Shown: positions 1-8,508 of the stretch, in pieces
How the letters are laid out: every line of letters starts with the position of its first letter
How positions within the stretch are numbered: the stretch's first letter is position 1
From: Streptomyces sp. H27-H5
GTDB lineage: Bacteria > Actinomycetota > Actinomycetes > Streptomycetales > Streptomycetaceae
Assembly: GCF_026627505.1 (NCBI RefSeq)
Contig: NZ_JAPNLK010000036.1
Coordinates: forward strand, 1 to 64,000
Length of the DNA: 64,000 nucleotides
Direction of reading: 5' to 3'
Made by a program: the position numbers and the translations under genes
Notes under the pieces: generated by a model
Databases searched by the model: none
The model's input: only the letters and a program-made list of their open reading frames with translations
What the model was told of the DNA's origin: nothing

Positions 1-126
1 AGCTCGACAGCTACATCATCAACCGCAACGAGAACGCCAAGCCCTTCCGCTGGACCTACAAGGGCACCCCACTCAAGGAAGCAGCCTGACCAACACCCCT
101 CCACGAACTTTCGCGGTGCAGCACTA
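1..126 (+). mobile_element. Right end of an IS630-family insertion sequence
   Basis: The window opens inside an insertion sequence. Bases 98-124 hold its terminal repeat, which read on the minus strand begins CTAGTGCTGCACCGCGAAAG. The TA at 125-126 is the presumed target duplication, typical of the IS630/Tc1-mariner group. The same terminal-repeat family (CTAGTGCTGTGACCGGAAAG) bounds the small element at 60.9 kb. The TA belongs to the TAG stop codon of the neighbouring minus-strand gene, so the element abuts that gene without changing its product. The left end is outside the window. Confidence 0.75.
3..89 (+). CDS. IS630-family transposase, C-terminal 28 residues (partial)
   Basis: The open frame enters from the left edge and ends at TGA 87-89. 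The visible tail contains NENAKPFRWTYKG followed by TPLKEAA, the characteristic end of IS630-type DDE transposases (usual form N..PKPFKWT). The catalytic DDE residues lie outside the window, so activity cannot be judged. The reading direction points toward the terminal repeat at 98-124, as expected for the 3' end of a transposase gene inside its element. Confidence 0.75.
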   Translation, partial: LDSYIINRNENAKPFRWTYKGTPLKEAA

Positions 127-1995
127 GTCCTGGGCCCCGGGGCGCGAGCCGATCATCTCGGCGATCCGTTCCGGGGCCACGGCCCGCGAGTACAGCCAGC
201 CCTGGCCCGTGTCGCAGCCTACGCGGCGCAGGCGCGCCGCCTGGCCCGCGGTCTCCACGCACTCGGCGGTGACCGTCAGGCCGAGCCGGTGGGCGAGTTG
301 GACGAGCGCCTCGACGATGGTCTCGTCGGCCGGGTTCGGGTGGGAGCCCTCCTCGTAGCGGAACCCCCGGACGAAGGAGCCGTCCAGCTTCAGCACCGAC
401 ACCGGCAGCCGGCTCAGGTAGGCCAGGTTCGAGTAGCCGGTGCCGAAGTCGTCGATGGCGATCCGCACGCCCATGTCGCTCAGCGCCTGGAGCGCCTGCA
501 ACGGCCGCCCCGCCGAGCCCATCACCGCCGACTCGGTCAGCTCCAACTGGAGCAACTGCGGGGCCAGTCCGGTCTCGGCGAGGATCTCCGCGACATCGCC
601 CACCAGGTCCGAGTCCCACACCTGGCGCACCGCCACGTTGACGGAGACGAACACCGGGGAGTCACTGGGCTGTTCGATCTGCCAGCGCCGCGCCTGCCGG
701 CAGGCGGTCCGCAGCACCCACTGTCCCAACGGGACGATGGAGCCGTCCTCCTCGGCGATCCCGATGAACCGATTCGGCGTCAACATGCCGAACTGCGGGT
801 GGTTCCAGCGCACCAGCGCCTCCACCCCGCGCACCGTCCCGCTCGCCAGGTCCACCAGCGGCTGGTACTCCAGCCGGAACTCCTCCCGCCCCACGGCCGG
901 TCGCAGCGTCGAGGACAGGGCCTGCCGGGTCATGCGGTGCGCGTTGCGCTCCGGGTCGAAGAGGGTCCAGCGGGCCTTGCCGTCCGCCTTCGCCCAGTAC
1001 AGGGTCGTGTCGGCGGCCTGCATCAGCCCCGTCGCCGAGGTCCCGGCCGCGGCCCGCTCCACCACCCCGATCGACGCGGAGACCGACAGTCGCTGTCCGG
1101 CCAGGTCGAACGGCTCCTGCACGGCGTTCAACACGCTCCGCGCCAGGTCCGCGAGTTGCTCGGTGCCGGTGGAGTCCTCGACGAGCAGGGCGAACTCGTC
1201 GCCGCCCAGCCGGGCCACCAGGTGCCCGCTCGTGCGGCCGTACCCGGACTGGTCGGCGCACTGCGTCAGCCGGGCCGCGACGGCCGCCAGCAGTCGGTCC
1301 CCGACCCGGTGGCCCAGGGTGTCGTTGACGGCCTTGAACCCGTCGAGGTCCAGGTAGCACAGCCCGATCCGGCCCGTGCCGCCGTGCTCGTACGAGGACT
1401 GCTCCAGGGCGGAGGAGAGCCGTTCGAAGAACAGGGTCCGGTTGGGGAGTCGGGTCACCGGGTCGTGCATCTGGAGGTGGCGCAGCCGGGCCTGGAGGTC
1501 GCGCCGGTCGCTGATGTCGGCGACCGAGAGCAGGACGTCCCGGCTTCCGGGGACCGGCCCGAGGGTGACCTCGGTCCACAGCGAGTGTCCGTCGGGGTGT
1601 TTGAGGCGGCGGGTGCAGCGCAGTCGGGCCTGCCGGCCGCGGAGCACCTCCTGGTAGGCCTGCCAGGTGCGGGCCTCCGCGGCGAGGTCCACCAGGTCGG
1701 CGGCGGACCGTTCGAGGAGAGCGAGCGGTTCGGCGCCCAGCAGCGCGGCGAGCGCCTCGTTGGCGGCGACGACGTGGCCGCTGCGATCAACGACGGCCAT
1801 CGCGAGGTGGGCCGCGTTGAAGGCGGCCTGGTAGTCGCGCGCCCCGGACGTGCGCGGGGACCGCGGGGCGGACGGGGTCGCCGCCGCGGGTTCTGTCGAC
1901 ATGCCGGGCACGGCCGGCACTGCCGGGTGACGCTCCGTAGTGGCCGATCGAATGCGGTCGGCCGCCGAACCGGTTCCCTCTGAGGATCCGCTCAC
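124..1995 (-). CDS. PAS-GGDEF-EAL cyclic-di-GMP turnover protein
   Basis: A 623-residue cytoplasmic signalling protein that makes and/or degrades cyclic di-GMP. After a Pro/Ala-rich N-terminus of about 50 residues come a PAS sensor (about 54-165), a GGDEF domain (about 176-340) with intact LGGDEF near residue 265, and an EAL domain (about 372-615) with EALVRW near 392 and the IDDFGTGYSNL loop. Both active sites look complete, so it could be bifunctional. No membrane segment is visible. The start is GTG 1995 with GGGAG a few bases upstream; an internal ATG at residue 32 is an alternative. The stop TAG at 126-124 shares its TA with the insertion-sequence target, so the C-terminus is unaltered. 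The architecture resembles Streptomyces RmdA/Cdg-type proteins, but I cannot assign one. Confidence 0.9.
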   Translation of the reverse strand: MSGSSEGTGSAADRIRSATTERHPAVPAVPGMSTEPAAATPSAPRSPRTSGARDYQAAFNAAHLAMAVVDRSGHVVAANEALAALLGAEPLALLERSAADLVDLAAEARTWQAYQEVLRGRQARLRCTRRLKHPDGHSLWTEVTLGPVPGSRDVLLSVADISDRRDLQARLRHLQMHDPVTRLPNRTLFFERLSSALEQSSYEHGGTGRIGLCYLDLDGFKAVNDTLGHRVGDRLLAAVAARLTQCADQSGYGRTSGHLVARLGGDEFALLVEDSTGTEQLADLARSVLNAVQEPFDLAGQRLSVSASIGVVERAAAGTSATGLMQAADTTLYWAKADGKARWTLFDPERNAHRMTRQALSSTLRPAVGREEFRLEYQPLVDLASGTVRGVEALVRWNHPQFGMLTPNRFIGIAEEDGSIVPLGQWVLRTACRQARRWQIEQPSDSPVFVSVNVAVRQVWDSDLVGDVAEILAETGLAPQLLQLELTESAVMGSAGRPLQALQALSDMGVRIAIDDFGTGYSNLAYLSRLPVSVLKLDGSFVRGFRYEEGSHPNPADETIVEALVQLAHRLGLTVTAECVETAGQAARLRRVGCDTGQGWLYSRAVAPERIAEMIGSRPGAQD

Positions 1996-2341
1996 CGTTG
2001 GCTCCCGCAGTGCTCGTGAGTGTCCGTGCAGGAAAGTGTGCCGATCATAGAGGCTGCCGGACGGCCCTATCCAGCGGCGTCGCCGTACGGAGGGCGGTGG
2101 TTCGCGGTGATGACGGATCGTCGGCCGATCGACGCGTGATCGTTTCTGCGCGGCTGTGAACGCCCGACGGCCGCGCCTGATCTCCCGTGATCGGTCGTGA
2201 CGTTCTGTAGGCAGGTCCGTGAAGTTCGGGGGTCACCGACTTGACGTATTGCTCACTCGTGTGGGGCAGCGGAACAGGGCATTAGTAAGACAATCGCCTC
2301 AAGGTGGACAGGAGGGTACGAATCCACCACCGGAGGTCGAT
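1996..2341. other. Divergent intergenic region, 346 bp
   Basis: This lies between the cyclic-di-GMP gene (leftward) and the protease gene (rightward) and should carry both promoters. TTGACG at 2241-2246 and an A/T-richer patch around 2281-2291 are the only promoter-like strings I see on the plus strand, and their spacing is not canonical. An open frame of 41 codons precedes the protease start without a ribosome site and is treated as leader. No RNA gene is recognised. Confidence 0.4.
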
Positions 2342-3577
2342 GTGCCGCGACAGCAGACACCCGGGGGAGTGGACCGCTCCCGCATCCGAAGTACGGCGGC
2401 CGTCGTCACTTCCATGGCGGCGCTCGCCGCGATGTCGCTCGTCGCCACCCCCGCGGCGGCCGCTTCCGGTGCCGGTCCCTGCGCGCTGACCCGTACGGCG
2501 GCGCACCACTCCCTCGGGCTGGACACCTGGAACGGCGCCTACCCCAGGCCCGAGCGCACCCTGAATGCGGTCATGGTCTTCCTCTCCTTCCCCGACCATC
2601 GCACCATCGTCACTCCCGAGGAGCTGACCGGCGACTACTTCCCCGCCACCAGCGAGTTCTTCCAGCGGGCCTCGTACGGACGCTTCCGGCTGGTCCCGCA
2701 CCCGCAGAAGCAGTGGATCCGGATGCCCAGGTCGTCCACCGCGTACGGCATACAGCGCGACTGGGCGCCCGAGGCCCGGGCGGCCTACCTGCGGGACGCC
2801 GTCGCCACCGCCGACCCCGAGGTGGACTTCAGCCGGTACGACCTCGTGTACTTCGTCGCCGACCCGGACGCGCCCGGGGTGGACTCGGACGCCACGAAGG
2901 TCGTCAACTTCGACCGGCCGATCCGCGCCGACGGCACGGACCTGCGGCGGATCGTCACCGTCTTCGAGCAGCACCCGCCCGACCGCAACGTCCTCGCGCA
3001 CGAGACCGGGCACGTCTTCGACCTGCCCGACCTCTACCACCGGCCGTCCGACGGCAAGGGCGACTGGGACACGTACGTCGGCGACTGGGACGTCATGGGC
3101 AGCCAGTTCGGGATGGCCCCGGACCTGTTCGCCTGGCACAAGTGGAAGCTGGGCTGGCTCAGCCCCTCCCAGGTCGACTGCGTGCGCTCCGGCTCCTCGC
3201 TGCACACCCTGCAACCGCTCGCGGAGGGCGTGCCCAGCGGCGGCACCGGCGGCACCCGGCTGGCGGTGGTCCGCACGGGTCCGGGCAGCGCGATCGCCAT
3301 CGAGGCCCGGGGCTCCGCCGGCAACGACGGGGACACCTGCACGGAGGGCGTCCTGGTCTACCGGGTCCGCAACGAGCCGGCCTCGGGCGGCGGGCCGATC
3401 GAGGTGCTGGACGGCCACCCGGGCACCGAGGCCTGCTGGGACCGATCCGTGTACCCGCCGCTGGCGGACGCCCCGCTGGAGGTCGGCGAGACGTTCACGG
3501 TGCCGGGGGAGCGGATCCGCATCGAGGTGGCGGACCGGACCCAGTCCGGCGCGTACACCGTGAAGATCACCACGTAG
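2342..3577 (+). CDS. Secreted M6-like zinc metalloprotease
   Basis: A 411-residue exported protease of the M6 (immune inhibitor A-like) type. The start is GTG 2342 because GGAGGT at 2332-2337 sits 4 bases before it and a Sec signal peptide follows directly (RSRIRS, a hydrophobic stretch, then a TPAAAA cleavage region). The zinc site HETGH lies near residue 220 and is followed by the family-typical DLPDLY, and farther on by WDVMG and HKWKLGWL. Starting at the upstream ATG (2219) would put 41 charged residues before the signal, which is unlikely. It is monocistronic and ends before a bidirectional terminator shared with tRNA-Lys. The substrate is unknown. Confidence 0.85.
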   Translation: MPRQQTPGGVDRSRIRSTAAVVTSMAALAAMSLVATPAAAASGAGPCALTRTAAHHSLGLDTWNGAYPRPERTLNAVMVFLSFPDHRTIVTPEELTGDYFPATSEFFQRASYGRFRLVPHPQKQWIRMPRSSTAYGIQRDWAPEARAAYLRDAVATADPEVDFSRYDLVYFVADPDAPGVDSDATKVVNFDRPIRADGTDLRRIVTVFEQHPPDRNVLAHETGHVFDLPDLYHRPSDGKGDWDTYVGDWDVMGSQFGMAPDLFAWHKWKLGWLSPSQVDCVRSGSSLHTLQPLAEGVPSGGTGGTRLAVVRTGPGSAIAIEARGSAGNDGDTCTEGVLVYRVRNEPASGGGPIEVLDGHPGTEACWDRSVYPPLADAPLEVGETFTVPGERIRIEVADRTQSGAYTVKITT

Positions 3578-3612
3578 CCGCGCGGGCCCCGGTCCCGGGG
3601 CCCGCGGGCACG

Positions 3613-3639
3613 AAAAAGGCCCCCACTCGCGTGGGGGCC
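3613..3639 (-). terminator. Rho-independent terminator for tRNA-Lys
   Basis: A 9-bp perfect stem GGCCCCCAC/GTGGGGGCC (3618-3626 with 3631-3639) closes a TCGC loop. On the minus strand it is followed by TTTTT (3617-3613), so it is a canonical terminator for the leftward tRNA-Lys. It can also stop the convergent protease transcript. Confidence 0.85.
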
Positions 3640-3651
3640 CTTCTCCGTCTG

Positions 3652-3725
3652 TGCGCCGCCAGGGACTCGAACCCCGGACCCGCTGATTAAGAGTCAGCTG
3701 CTCTAACCAACTGAGCTAGCGGCGC
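3652..3725 (-). tRNA. tRNA-Lys (anticodon CTT)
   Basis: The minus strand folds as a complete cloverleaf. The acceptor is GCGCCGC paired with GCGGCGC, the D arm contains TAGCTCAGTTGGTTAGAGC, and the anticodon stem-loop CTGACTCTTAATCAG carries CTT (plus-strand 3689-3691). The T arm is GGGGTTCGAGTCCC. CCA is not encoded. A terminator lies 12 bp downstream. Confidence 0.97.
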
Positions 3726-3736
3726 TTGGTGACGAG

Positions 3737-4297
3737 CTAGACATTAGCATCAGGATCGGCCGAACCGAAAATCGATACCTGCAGGCGGGCGGCGTGCAGG
3801 AAGGCCCAGAGCAGTGAATCGGCGCCCGGCAGCCAGGGCCGCCGGGAGTCCGGGGCCACCAGCCAGCGGGACGGCCCCGGAGAGGGTGCCAGCGGGGGCA
3901 CGGTGACCGCGTCGCCGCGGCCGTGACAGAGCGGGGCGGCCGCGGTCGCGTCCCACTCCTCCCAGGCGAGCAGGGCCGGCAGCCGCTGCGCGGTGCCCGG
4001 CGCGGCGAAGAGCAGCGTCCGGCCGCGGTGCACGGCGGCGGGCCCGGAGCCGGGCCCCTCGGCCCAGAGCAGGTCGAGCATCCGGCGCCCGAGGACGAGC
4101 GGGACGTTGACGACGTCGAACGCGGTCCCGCAGGGCAGCGCGGCCGGAGCTGCGGGCCGCGCCCGCCACGCGGCGAGCGTGTCGTGGGGCAGGGCGCACG
4201 CGGAGGCGAGCCAGGCCGCGCCCTCGGGGGTGACGAGGGTCGCGGACGCGGGGGCGGTGCGGACTTCGAGGGCGGCGCAGCCGGTCAGGGTCGTCAT
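3737..4297 (-). CDS. Conserved actinobacterial protein, possibly related to prim-pol-annotated proteins
   Basis: A 186-residue soluble protein with no signal or membrane segment. Features include a central FDVVNVPLVLGRRMLDLLW segment and GTAQRLPALLAWEEWD, and it ends SIFGSADPDANV. From memory, similar stretches occur in the C-terminal half of Streptomyces proteins annotated as bifunctional DNA primase/polymerase. The catalytic prim-pol part is not visible here, so no activity is claimed. The start is ATG 4297. The stop TAG overlaps a CTAG site 12 bp from the tRNA-Lys 5' end, and the tRNA would be downstream in the same direction. Confidence 0.6.
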   Translation of the reverse strand: MTTLTGCAALEVRTAPASATLVTPEGAAWLASACALPHDTLAAWRARPAAPAALPCGTAFDVVNVPLVLGRRMLDLLWAEGPGSGPAAVHRGRTLLFAAPGTAQRLPALLAWEEWDATAAAPLCHGRGDAVTVPPLAPSPGPSRWLVAPDSRRPWLPGADSLLWAFLHAARLQVSIFGSADPDANV

Positions 4298-4453
4298 GCC
4301 CCCAGGTCTACCGGGGGTAGCGCGACCGTTCCGGGGAGTTACGGGAATCCGGGACAGGGGCGACCGGGGGGGAGTATGGTGCGCCCCGCATATGCCAGAT
4401 GTGACGTGCGCCGCACCCGGTCCGGATGCGGCGCACAGGCCGGCTCACTTCGC

Positions 4454-4475
4454 GGAGGCCTCTGGTGGAGGCCTC
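4454..4475 (-). terminator. Hairpin overlapping the stop codon of the next gene
   Basis: Two copies of the self-complementary octamer GAGGCCTC (4455-4462 and 4468-4475) can pair as a stem with a short loop. The right copy runs into the TAG stop (4477-4475) of the leftward 115-aa gene. No T tract follows, so termination is inferred only. Confidence 0.45.
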
Positions 4476-4822
4476 TAGGGGCCGTCCGGGTGGCCGTCCC
4501 GCAGCAGGGTCTCGCCGAACTCGATCATCTTGACGGCGTAGTCCTCGGTCCACTCCGCCTGCTCCGCGATCGCCGACGCGGGCAGCCGGTCGAAGCGGCG
4601 CGGGTCCGCCAGCTGCGCCGCCGCGACGGCCTGGAACTCCACCGCGCGCTCCTGGGCCGCCCGGAAGGCCAGCGTCAGCTCGGTCGCACGGGCCAGCAGC
4701 TCCCGCGGGTCGTCTATCGACTCCAGGTCGAAGAAGTGCTCCGGGTCCGTTGCCACCTCGGAAGGCTCGAAGAGCAGCGGCGCGGGCCGCAACCTCCGCT
4801 CGGTGCGCTCGGGCTCTGCCAT
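4475..4822 (-). CDS. Small conserved actinobacterial protein of unknown function
   Basis: A 115-residue soluble protein, rich in Glu/Ala/Arg and predicted mostly helical, with FDLESIDDPRELLARATEL and FDRLPASAIAEQAEWTEDYAVKMIEFGE as its most ordered parts. The start ATG 4822 is chosen because AGGAGGA lies 5 bases upstream; extending to 4888 would add an Arg-rich tail ahead of that ribosome site. No family is recognised. It is 82 bp downstream of the FMN reductase gene in the same direction and may share its transcript. Confidence 0.7.
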   Translation of the reverse strand: MAEPERTERRLRPAPLLFEPSEVATDPEHFFDLESIDDPRELLARATELTLAFRAAQERAVEFQAVAAAQLADPRRFDRLPASAIAEQAEWTEDYAVKMIEFGETLLRDGHPDGP

Positions 4823-4904
4823 GCGTGTCCTCCTGCTGCGCGTACGTCGTCCCTTCCGGGCCACCCTCCATTGTCCAACGTCGCGCAAGAGTGCACCCGG
4901 GGCG

Positions 4905-5462
4905 TCAGACGCCCGCCGGCTCCTTCGCGAGCGCCGCGATGTCGTCGAACACGCCGGTGAGCTCCTCCGCGAGCCCCTCCGGAGCCTCGAATCCCTCGTC
5001 TCCGACCAGCGCGTTGATGCCGGGGACGGCCACCGACCGCTCGGCGGGCAGCATGCCCAGACGGGTCAGGACGGGGAGCAGCATCTCGGCGGCGGGCGCT
5101 CCGCCGGTCGGGCCCGCGCTGTAGCTGACGATGCCGACCGGCTTGCCCCGCCACTCGCGGTAGAGGAAGTCGATGGCGTTCTTGAAGGGGGCGGTGTAGC
5201 CGCCGTTGTACATCGGCAGGACGAACAGCACGGCGTCCGAGGCGTCGACCAGCGCGCTCCACGCCAGGGTGTGCGGATGGGTGTAGATGCCGCTGGAGGC
5301 GTACTCCGGCTCGTCCAGGAAGGGCAGCGCGATCTCGGCGAGGTCGATCGGGGTGACCTCGAACGCGCCGTGCTCGCGGGCCCGGCCGACGACCCACTCG
5401 GCGAGCGGGCGCCCCGAGGAGGTGGGGCGGGTGGCGGCGGAGATGACGTGCAGGCGGGTCAT
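4905..5462 (-). CDS. NAD(P)H-dependent FMN reductase (flavodoxin-like fold)
   Basis: A 185-residue flavin reductase of the NADPH-dependent FMN reductase family. It opens with a strand-loop MTRLHVISAATRPTSSGRPL for FMN phosphate binding, then LPMYNGGYTAPFKNAIDFL, the family signature around the isoalloxazine ring, and KPVGIVSYSAGPTGG. The length matches the family. The start ATG 5462 has AAGGA about 12 bases upstream. It follows the helicase gene by 143 bp on the same strand, and nothing ties the two functionally. The physiological acceptor (quinone, chromate, azo dye or a partner oxygenase) cannot be told from sequence. Confidence 0.88.
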   Translation of the reverse strand: MTRLHVISAATRPTSSGRPLAEWVVGRAREHGAFEVTPIDLAEIALPFLDEPEYASSGIYTHPHTLAWSALVDASDAVLFVLPMYNGGYTAPFKNAIDFLYREWRGKPVGIVSYSAGPTGGAPAAEMLLPVLTRLGMLPAERSVAVPGINALVGDEGFEAPEGLAEELTGVFDDIAALAKEPAGV

Positions 5463-5605
5463 GGCTGGTTCTTTCCTTCGGCTGTCGGTGCGGTGCGTCG
5501 GGGCAGTCTCGTGGGTGACACGGCCCCCGGCCAAGCCGGGGCCGGGGGATGCGTCAACCGGGCGGGTGCCGCCCCGCCGCCGACGGGGGCGCCCGAGCGG
5601 CCGTC

Positions 5606-6934
5606 TCAGGGCCGCCAGGCCACCCGGTGTTCCGCCAGGTGGGCCAGCACCGAGTGGTTGGCCTCCCAGCCGTCCGGGAACTTCACCGTCACCCCCAACT
5701 GCACCGGCTCCGAGGACGGATGGTCGTCCAGCAGTTCCGCTATGCCCGCCCGGGCCACCACCACACAGGCGTGCCGGTGCCGGGACGCCAACACGCACAA
5801 CCGCCCCGTCTCCAGGTGGAACGCCGTCGCGTCCGGCCGCCCCGACAGCGGGTGCAGCACCACCGTCAGGTCGAACTCCCGTCCCTGGAGCCGGTTCGCG
5901 GTGTCCACCGTCACCCCCGGGACGCCCAGCGCCGTCAGGGCCGCCCGCACGGCGGCGGCCTGGTCCCGGTGCGCGGTGCCCACCGCGATCCGGTCGGCGG
6001 TCAACGGCATGGGGCCCGGCGACTGTTCGTCCGCCGTCACCGCACCCCGGTCCAGTGCCCGGCGCACCACCAGGGCCACCGCCCGCACCGCCTCCGGGTC
6101 GGTCCGCGGGGTGTGCCGCGCGGGCAGCTCCAGCAGGCCCCAGCCCGACTCCGCGGCCTCGTCCAACACCCGGTCCGGCCCCGACCCGTCCGAGGCGACC
6201 CCGTACGACAGCTTCCGGTCACCGGGACCGGTGCCGCTGCGGAACCTGCTGTACGGGTAGAACGCCCGCGACACCAGCGGCGCGGCCGACGCGGGCAGCC
6301 GCCAGGACACCGGCAGCCGGTGCTGCGGCAGGTGCGGGTTGTGCGCCAGCAGGGTGGACACCGCCGAGGCGGAGGGGTCGTAGGACAACCCCGCCCACTG
6401 CTCGGCGCCGACCACGCTGAACGGGTCGAGCTGCCCGGGGTCGCCCACGAACAGCGCACGCTCGAACAACCCGGCCACGGCCAACAGCGCGTCCGAACGC
6501 ATCTGGTACGCCTCGTCCACGATGGCGTGCTCCCACGGCTCCGTGTCCTTGACGTACGCCCACTTCGCCGCCGTGGAGATGGTGATCGGCAGCTCGGCGA
6601 GGTCCGCCGGCTTCGCCGACAGGGTCACCGAGGGCAGCTCGCGCAGCGCCGGGTCGTAGGCGTCCCCGTCGCTGCTGTGCAGCCGGCCGACCTTCAGCCC
6701 CGGATCTTTGCCGTGCAACCGCAACACCAGGTCGTCGACCTGCGCGTTCGTCTGCGCGACCACCATCAGCCGGCGCCCGGCGGCGGCCAGCTCGCGGGCG
6801 GCCCGGACCACGAGCGTGGACTTGCCGGCGCCCGGCGGGGAATCGACGACCACGCCCCGCTCCGCGCCGTGCAGGGTGTCGTGCAGGATGGCGGCGGTCG
6901 CCCGGTCGGCGGCCGCTCCCGGATCGAAACTCAC
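5606..6934 (-). CDS. Compact SF1B (Upf1/Dna2-like) DNA or RNA helicase
   Basis: A 442-residue ATP-dependent helicase containing every SF1 motif. They are Walker A SPPGAGKST (about 32-40), DEAYQ (140-144, the DEAxQ box of Upf1/Dna2 rather than the DExx of UvrD), GDPGQLDP (164-171), WR (211-212), VDTANRLQGREFD (343-355, motif V) and LETGRLCVLASR (about 374-385, motif VI). No accessory nuclease or zinc domain is fused to it. The start GTG 6934 overlaps the TGA of the upstream 525-aa gene (GTGA), implying translational coupling. With the two genes upstream it forms a nuclease / unknown / helicase trio that mirrors the parts of Dna2. Confidence 0.88.
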   Translation of the reverse strand: MSFDPGAAADRATAAILHDTLHGAERGVVVDSPPGAGKSTLVVRAARELAAAGRRLMVVAQTNAQVDDLVLRLHGKDPGLKVGRLHSSDGDAYDPALRELPSVTLSAKPADLAELPITISTAAKWAYVKDTEPWEHAIVDEAYQMRSDALLAVAGLFERALFVGDPGQLDPFSVVGAEQWAGLSYDPSASAVSTLLAHNPHLPQHRLPVSWRLPASAAPLVSRAFYPYSRFRSGTGPGDRKLSYGVASDGSGPDRVLDEAAESGWGLLELPARHTPRTDPEAVRAVALVVRRALDRGAVTADEQSPGPMPLTADRIAVGTAHRDQAAAVRAALTALGVPGVTVDTANRLQGREFDLTVVLHPLSGRPDATAFHLETGRLCVLASRHRHACVVVARAGIAELLDDHPSSEPVQLGVTVKFPDGWEANHSVLAHLAEHRVAWRP

Positions 6935-8508
6935 AACAGGTCCTCGGCGGTCACGGGATCGGGCGCGGGCAGGTGCGGTCGGTCGGCGCTCAGGTGCGCC
7001 GGCGGTCCTCCGTGCGTCCACGGAGTCTTCTCCGGATCGGGCAGCCTGGGGCCGCCGCGCGCGTCGTGCTCGAACAGCGTCCAGCAGAGCCGGTCGCCCT
7101 TCTCCGGCACCGAACCGGGAGCGGGCTCCCTGCCGCCGCCCATCTTGTCGAGCAGCCGCAGCACGATCCGCCCCGCGTCCTCGAACCGCACGAACTCGGC
7201 CGCCTGGGGACGTCCGTCGAGCGACCGGAACACCTTCCCGCCGCCCCCGTCCGCCAACTGCGGCCGGTCCTCGGTGTCCACGGTCACCAGCGGGCGCGGT
7301 CGCGGCCGCTTGGCCTGCGTCCACTCCATGACCACCTCGGTGACCTCCCCGGCGAACGCCTCTCCGGACAGCCGCCGACCCGCCATGACCAGGGGGTCGT
7401 CCAGCGCCTCCTGGGCGTCGAGACGGACCTGCTCGGTCTCGCGCGTGGCCAGCTTCTGAGCGGCCGTCACCGCGTCGTCGCGGCGCGGCTGCGGGGGCTC
7501 GCCCGCCCGCACCCGGTCCCGGTGCCCGGTGTACGACCAGCGGTCGCGGGTCCAGCGCTCCTCGGTCCGTTCCCCGGCGGGCAGCGCGCGCACCAGCTCC
7601 AGCGCCCGCCACACCGCCGCCCACGTGGGGCGCATCTGGTCCGCGACGAGTTCCCGGACCTCCCGTTCGGCCCGCTCGACGGCGGCCGGGTCGCCCGAGG
7701 CGCGCGCCGCGTCGTAGCCGGCCATCGCGGGGGCCAGCAGCCGGTTGTCGAAGGCGGGGTCGGTGGCCGGCCCGGCGGGCGGCACCAGCAGCCCGCCCCG
7801 CGGGTCCCGGGCCACCTCGACGCGCAGGGCCGCCTCCGCGCCGGATTCCCCCTCCGGCGGTGCGATCCAGGCGAGCAGGGCGCCCAGGTGCTGGTCCTCC
7901 AGATTGCTCTGGCCCGTCGCCCAGTGCCGACCGAGCAGCTCCGTCGCCGACAGCAGCATCGAGGAACCGGGCACCCGTGCCCGCTCCCCGAGGTGCGTGA
8001 ACCAGCGCCCCAGCAGCGGCACCCGGGCCGGCGCCGGGTACGGGTTCTCCGGATCCTCCTCGGCCGTCCGTCGGAACCGCATCGACCGGCCGAGGAGGCG
8101 TACGTACTCCACGCCCGCCCGGCTGGGCACGATCAGTTGGGGGGCGTCCAGGCACAGCTCGGCGGCCACCTTGCTCTTGGCGCCCGTCTCGGGATCGGTC
8201 TCGTTGCGCTCCACGAGCTCGACGTCGTCCGCGTACCCGTCCACATACGGCAGCACCTGGTCGGCCAGCTCCGCGAGGAAGGTCCAGCGCAGGTCACGGT
8301 CGCGCGGCTGCGGGACCACGAGCAGCGTCGGCGCCGCCGGATCGGTGCCGACCAGGGCGCCCAGCGGCGCCCCGGCCTCGCCGGCGGTGGTCAGCGGTAC
8401 GACGACCAGCGGGCGCTCGCCCAGATGCCGGTGCCGCACGGTCGCCAGAGCCTGGGCCCGGCCCGCCCGGACCGCCTCCAGGCGCGCGAGGGTGTTCAGC
8501 AGGGGCAT
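6931..8508 (-). CDS. Unknown protein linking nuclease and helicase genes
   Basis: A 525-residue soluble protein I do not recognise. It begins MPLLNTLARLEAVRAGRAQAL, then alternates hydrophobic strands (RPLVVVPLTT, PTLLVVPQP) with helical segments. Its last 130 residues (from about VVMEWTQAKRPRP, then PLVTVDTEDRPQLADGGGGKVFRS, then GDRLCWTLFEH) look strand-rich and could be a beta-barrel of the kind that precedes the helicase core in Dna2/Upf1. That is inference. The start ATG 8508 has GGAGG 7 bases upstream and overlaps the nuclease gene by 13 bp. The stop overlaps the helicase start by 4 bp. This tight packing argues that the three products are made in fixed ratio. Confidence 0.75.
   Translation of the reverse strand: MPLLNTLARLEAVRAGRAQALATVRHRHLGERPLVVVPLTTAGEAGAPLGALVGTDPAAPTLLVVPQPRDRDLRWTFLAELADQVLPYVDGYADDVELVERNETDPETGAKSKVAAELCLDAPQLIVPSRAGVEYVRLLGRSMRFRRTAEEDPENPYPAPARVPLLGRWFTHLGERARVPGSSMLLSATELLGRHWATGQSNLEDQHLGALLAWIAPPEGESGAEAALRVEVARDPRGGLLVPPAGPATDPAFDNRLLAPAMAGYDAARASGDPAAVERAEREVRELVADQMRPTWAAVWRALELVRALPAGERTEERWTRDRWSYTGHRDRVRAGEPPQPRRDDAVTAAQKLATRETEQVRLDAQEALDDPLVMAGRRLSGEAFAGEVTEVVMEWTQAKRPRPRPLVTVDTEDRPQLADGGGGKVFRSLDGRPQAAEFVRFEDAGRIVLRLLDKMGGGREPAPGSVPEKGDRLCWTLFEHDARGGPRLPDPEKTPWTHGGPPAHLSADRPHLPAPDPVTAEDLL

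Noticed and set aside
289..1983. Long open frames opposite the GGDEF-EAL gene and most other genes
   Set aside because: GC-rich third positions keep antisense frames open. The translated products are Arg/Pro/Ala-rich with no domain.
2219..2341. N-terminal extension of the M6-like protease from ATG 2219
   Set aside because: It lacks a ribosome site and would bury the signal peptide behind 41 polar residues. GTG 2342 has GGAGGT at proper distance.
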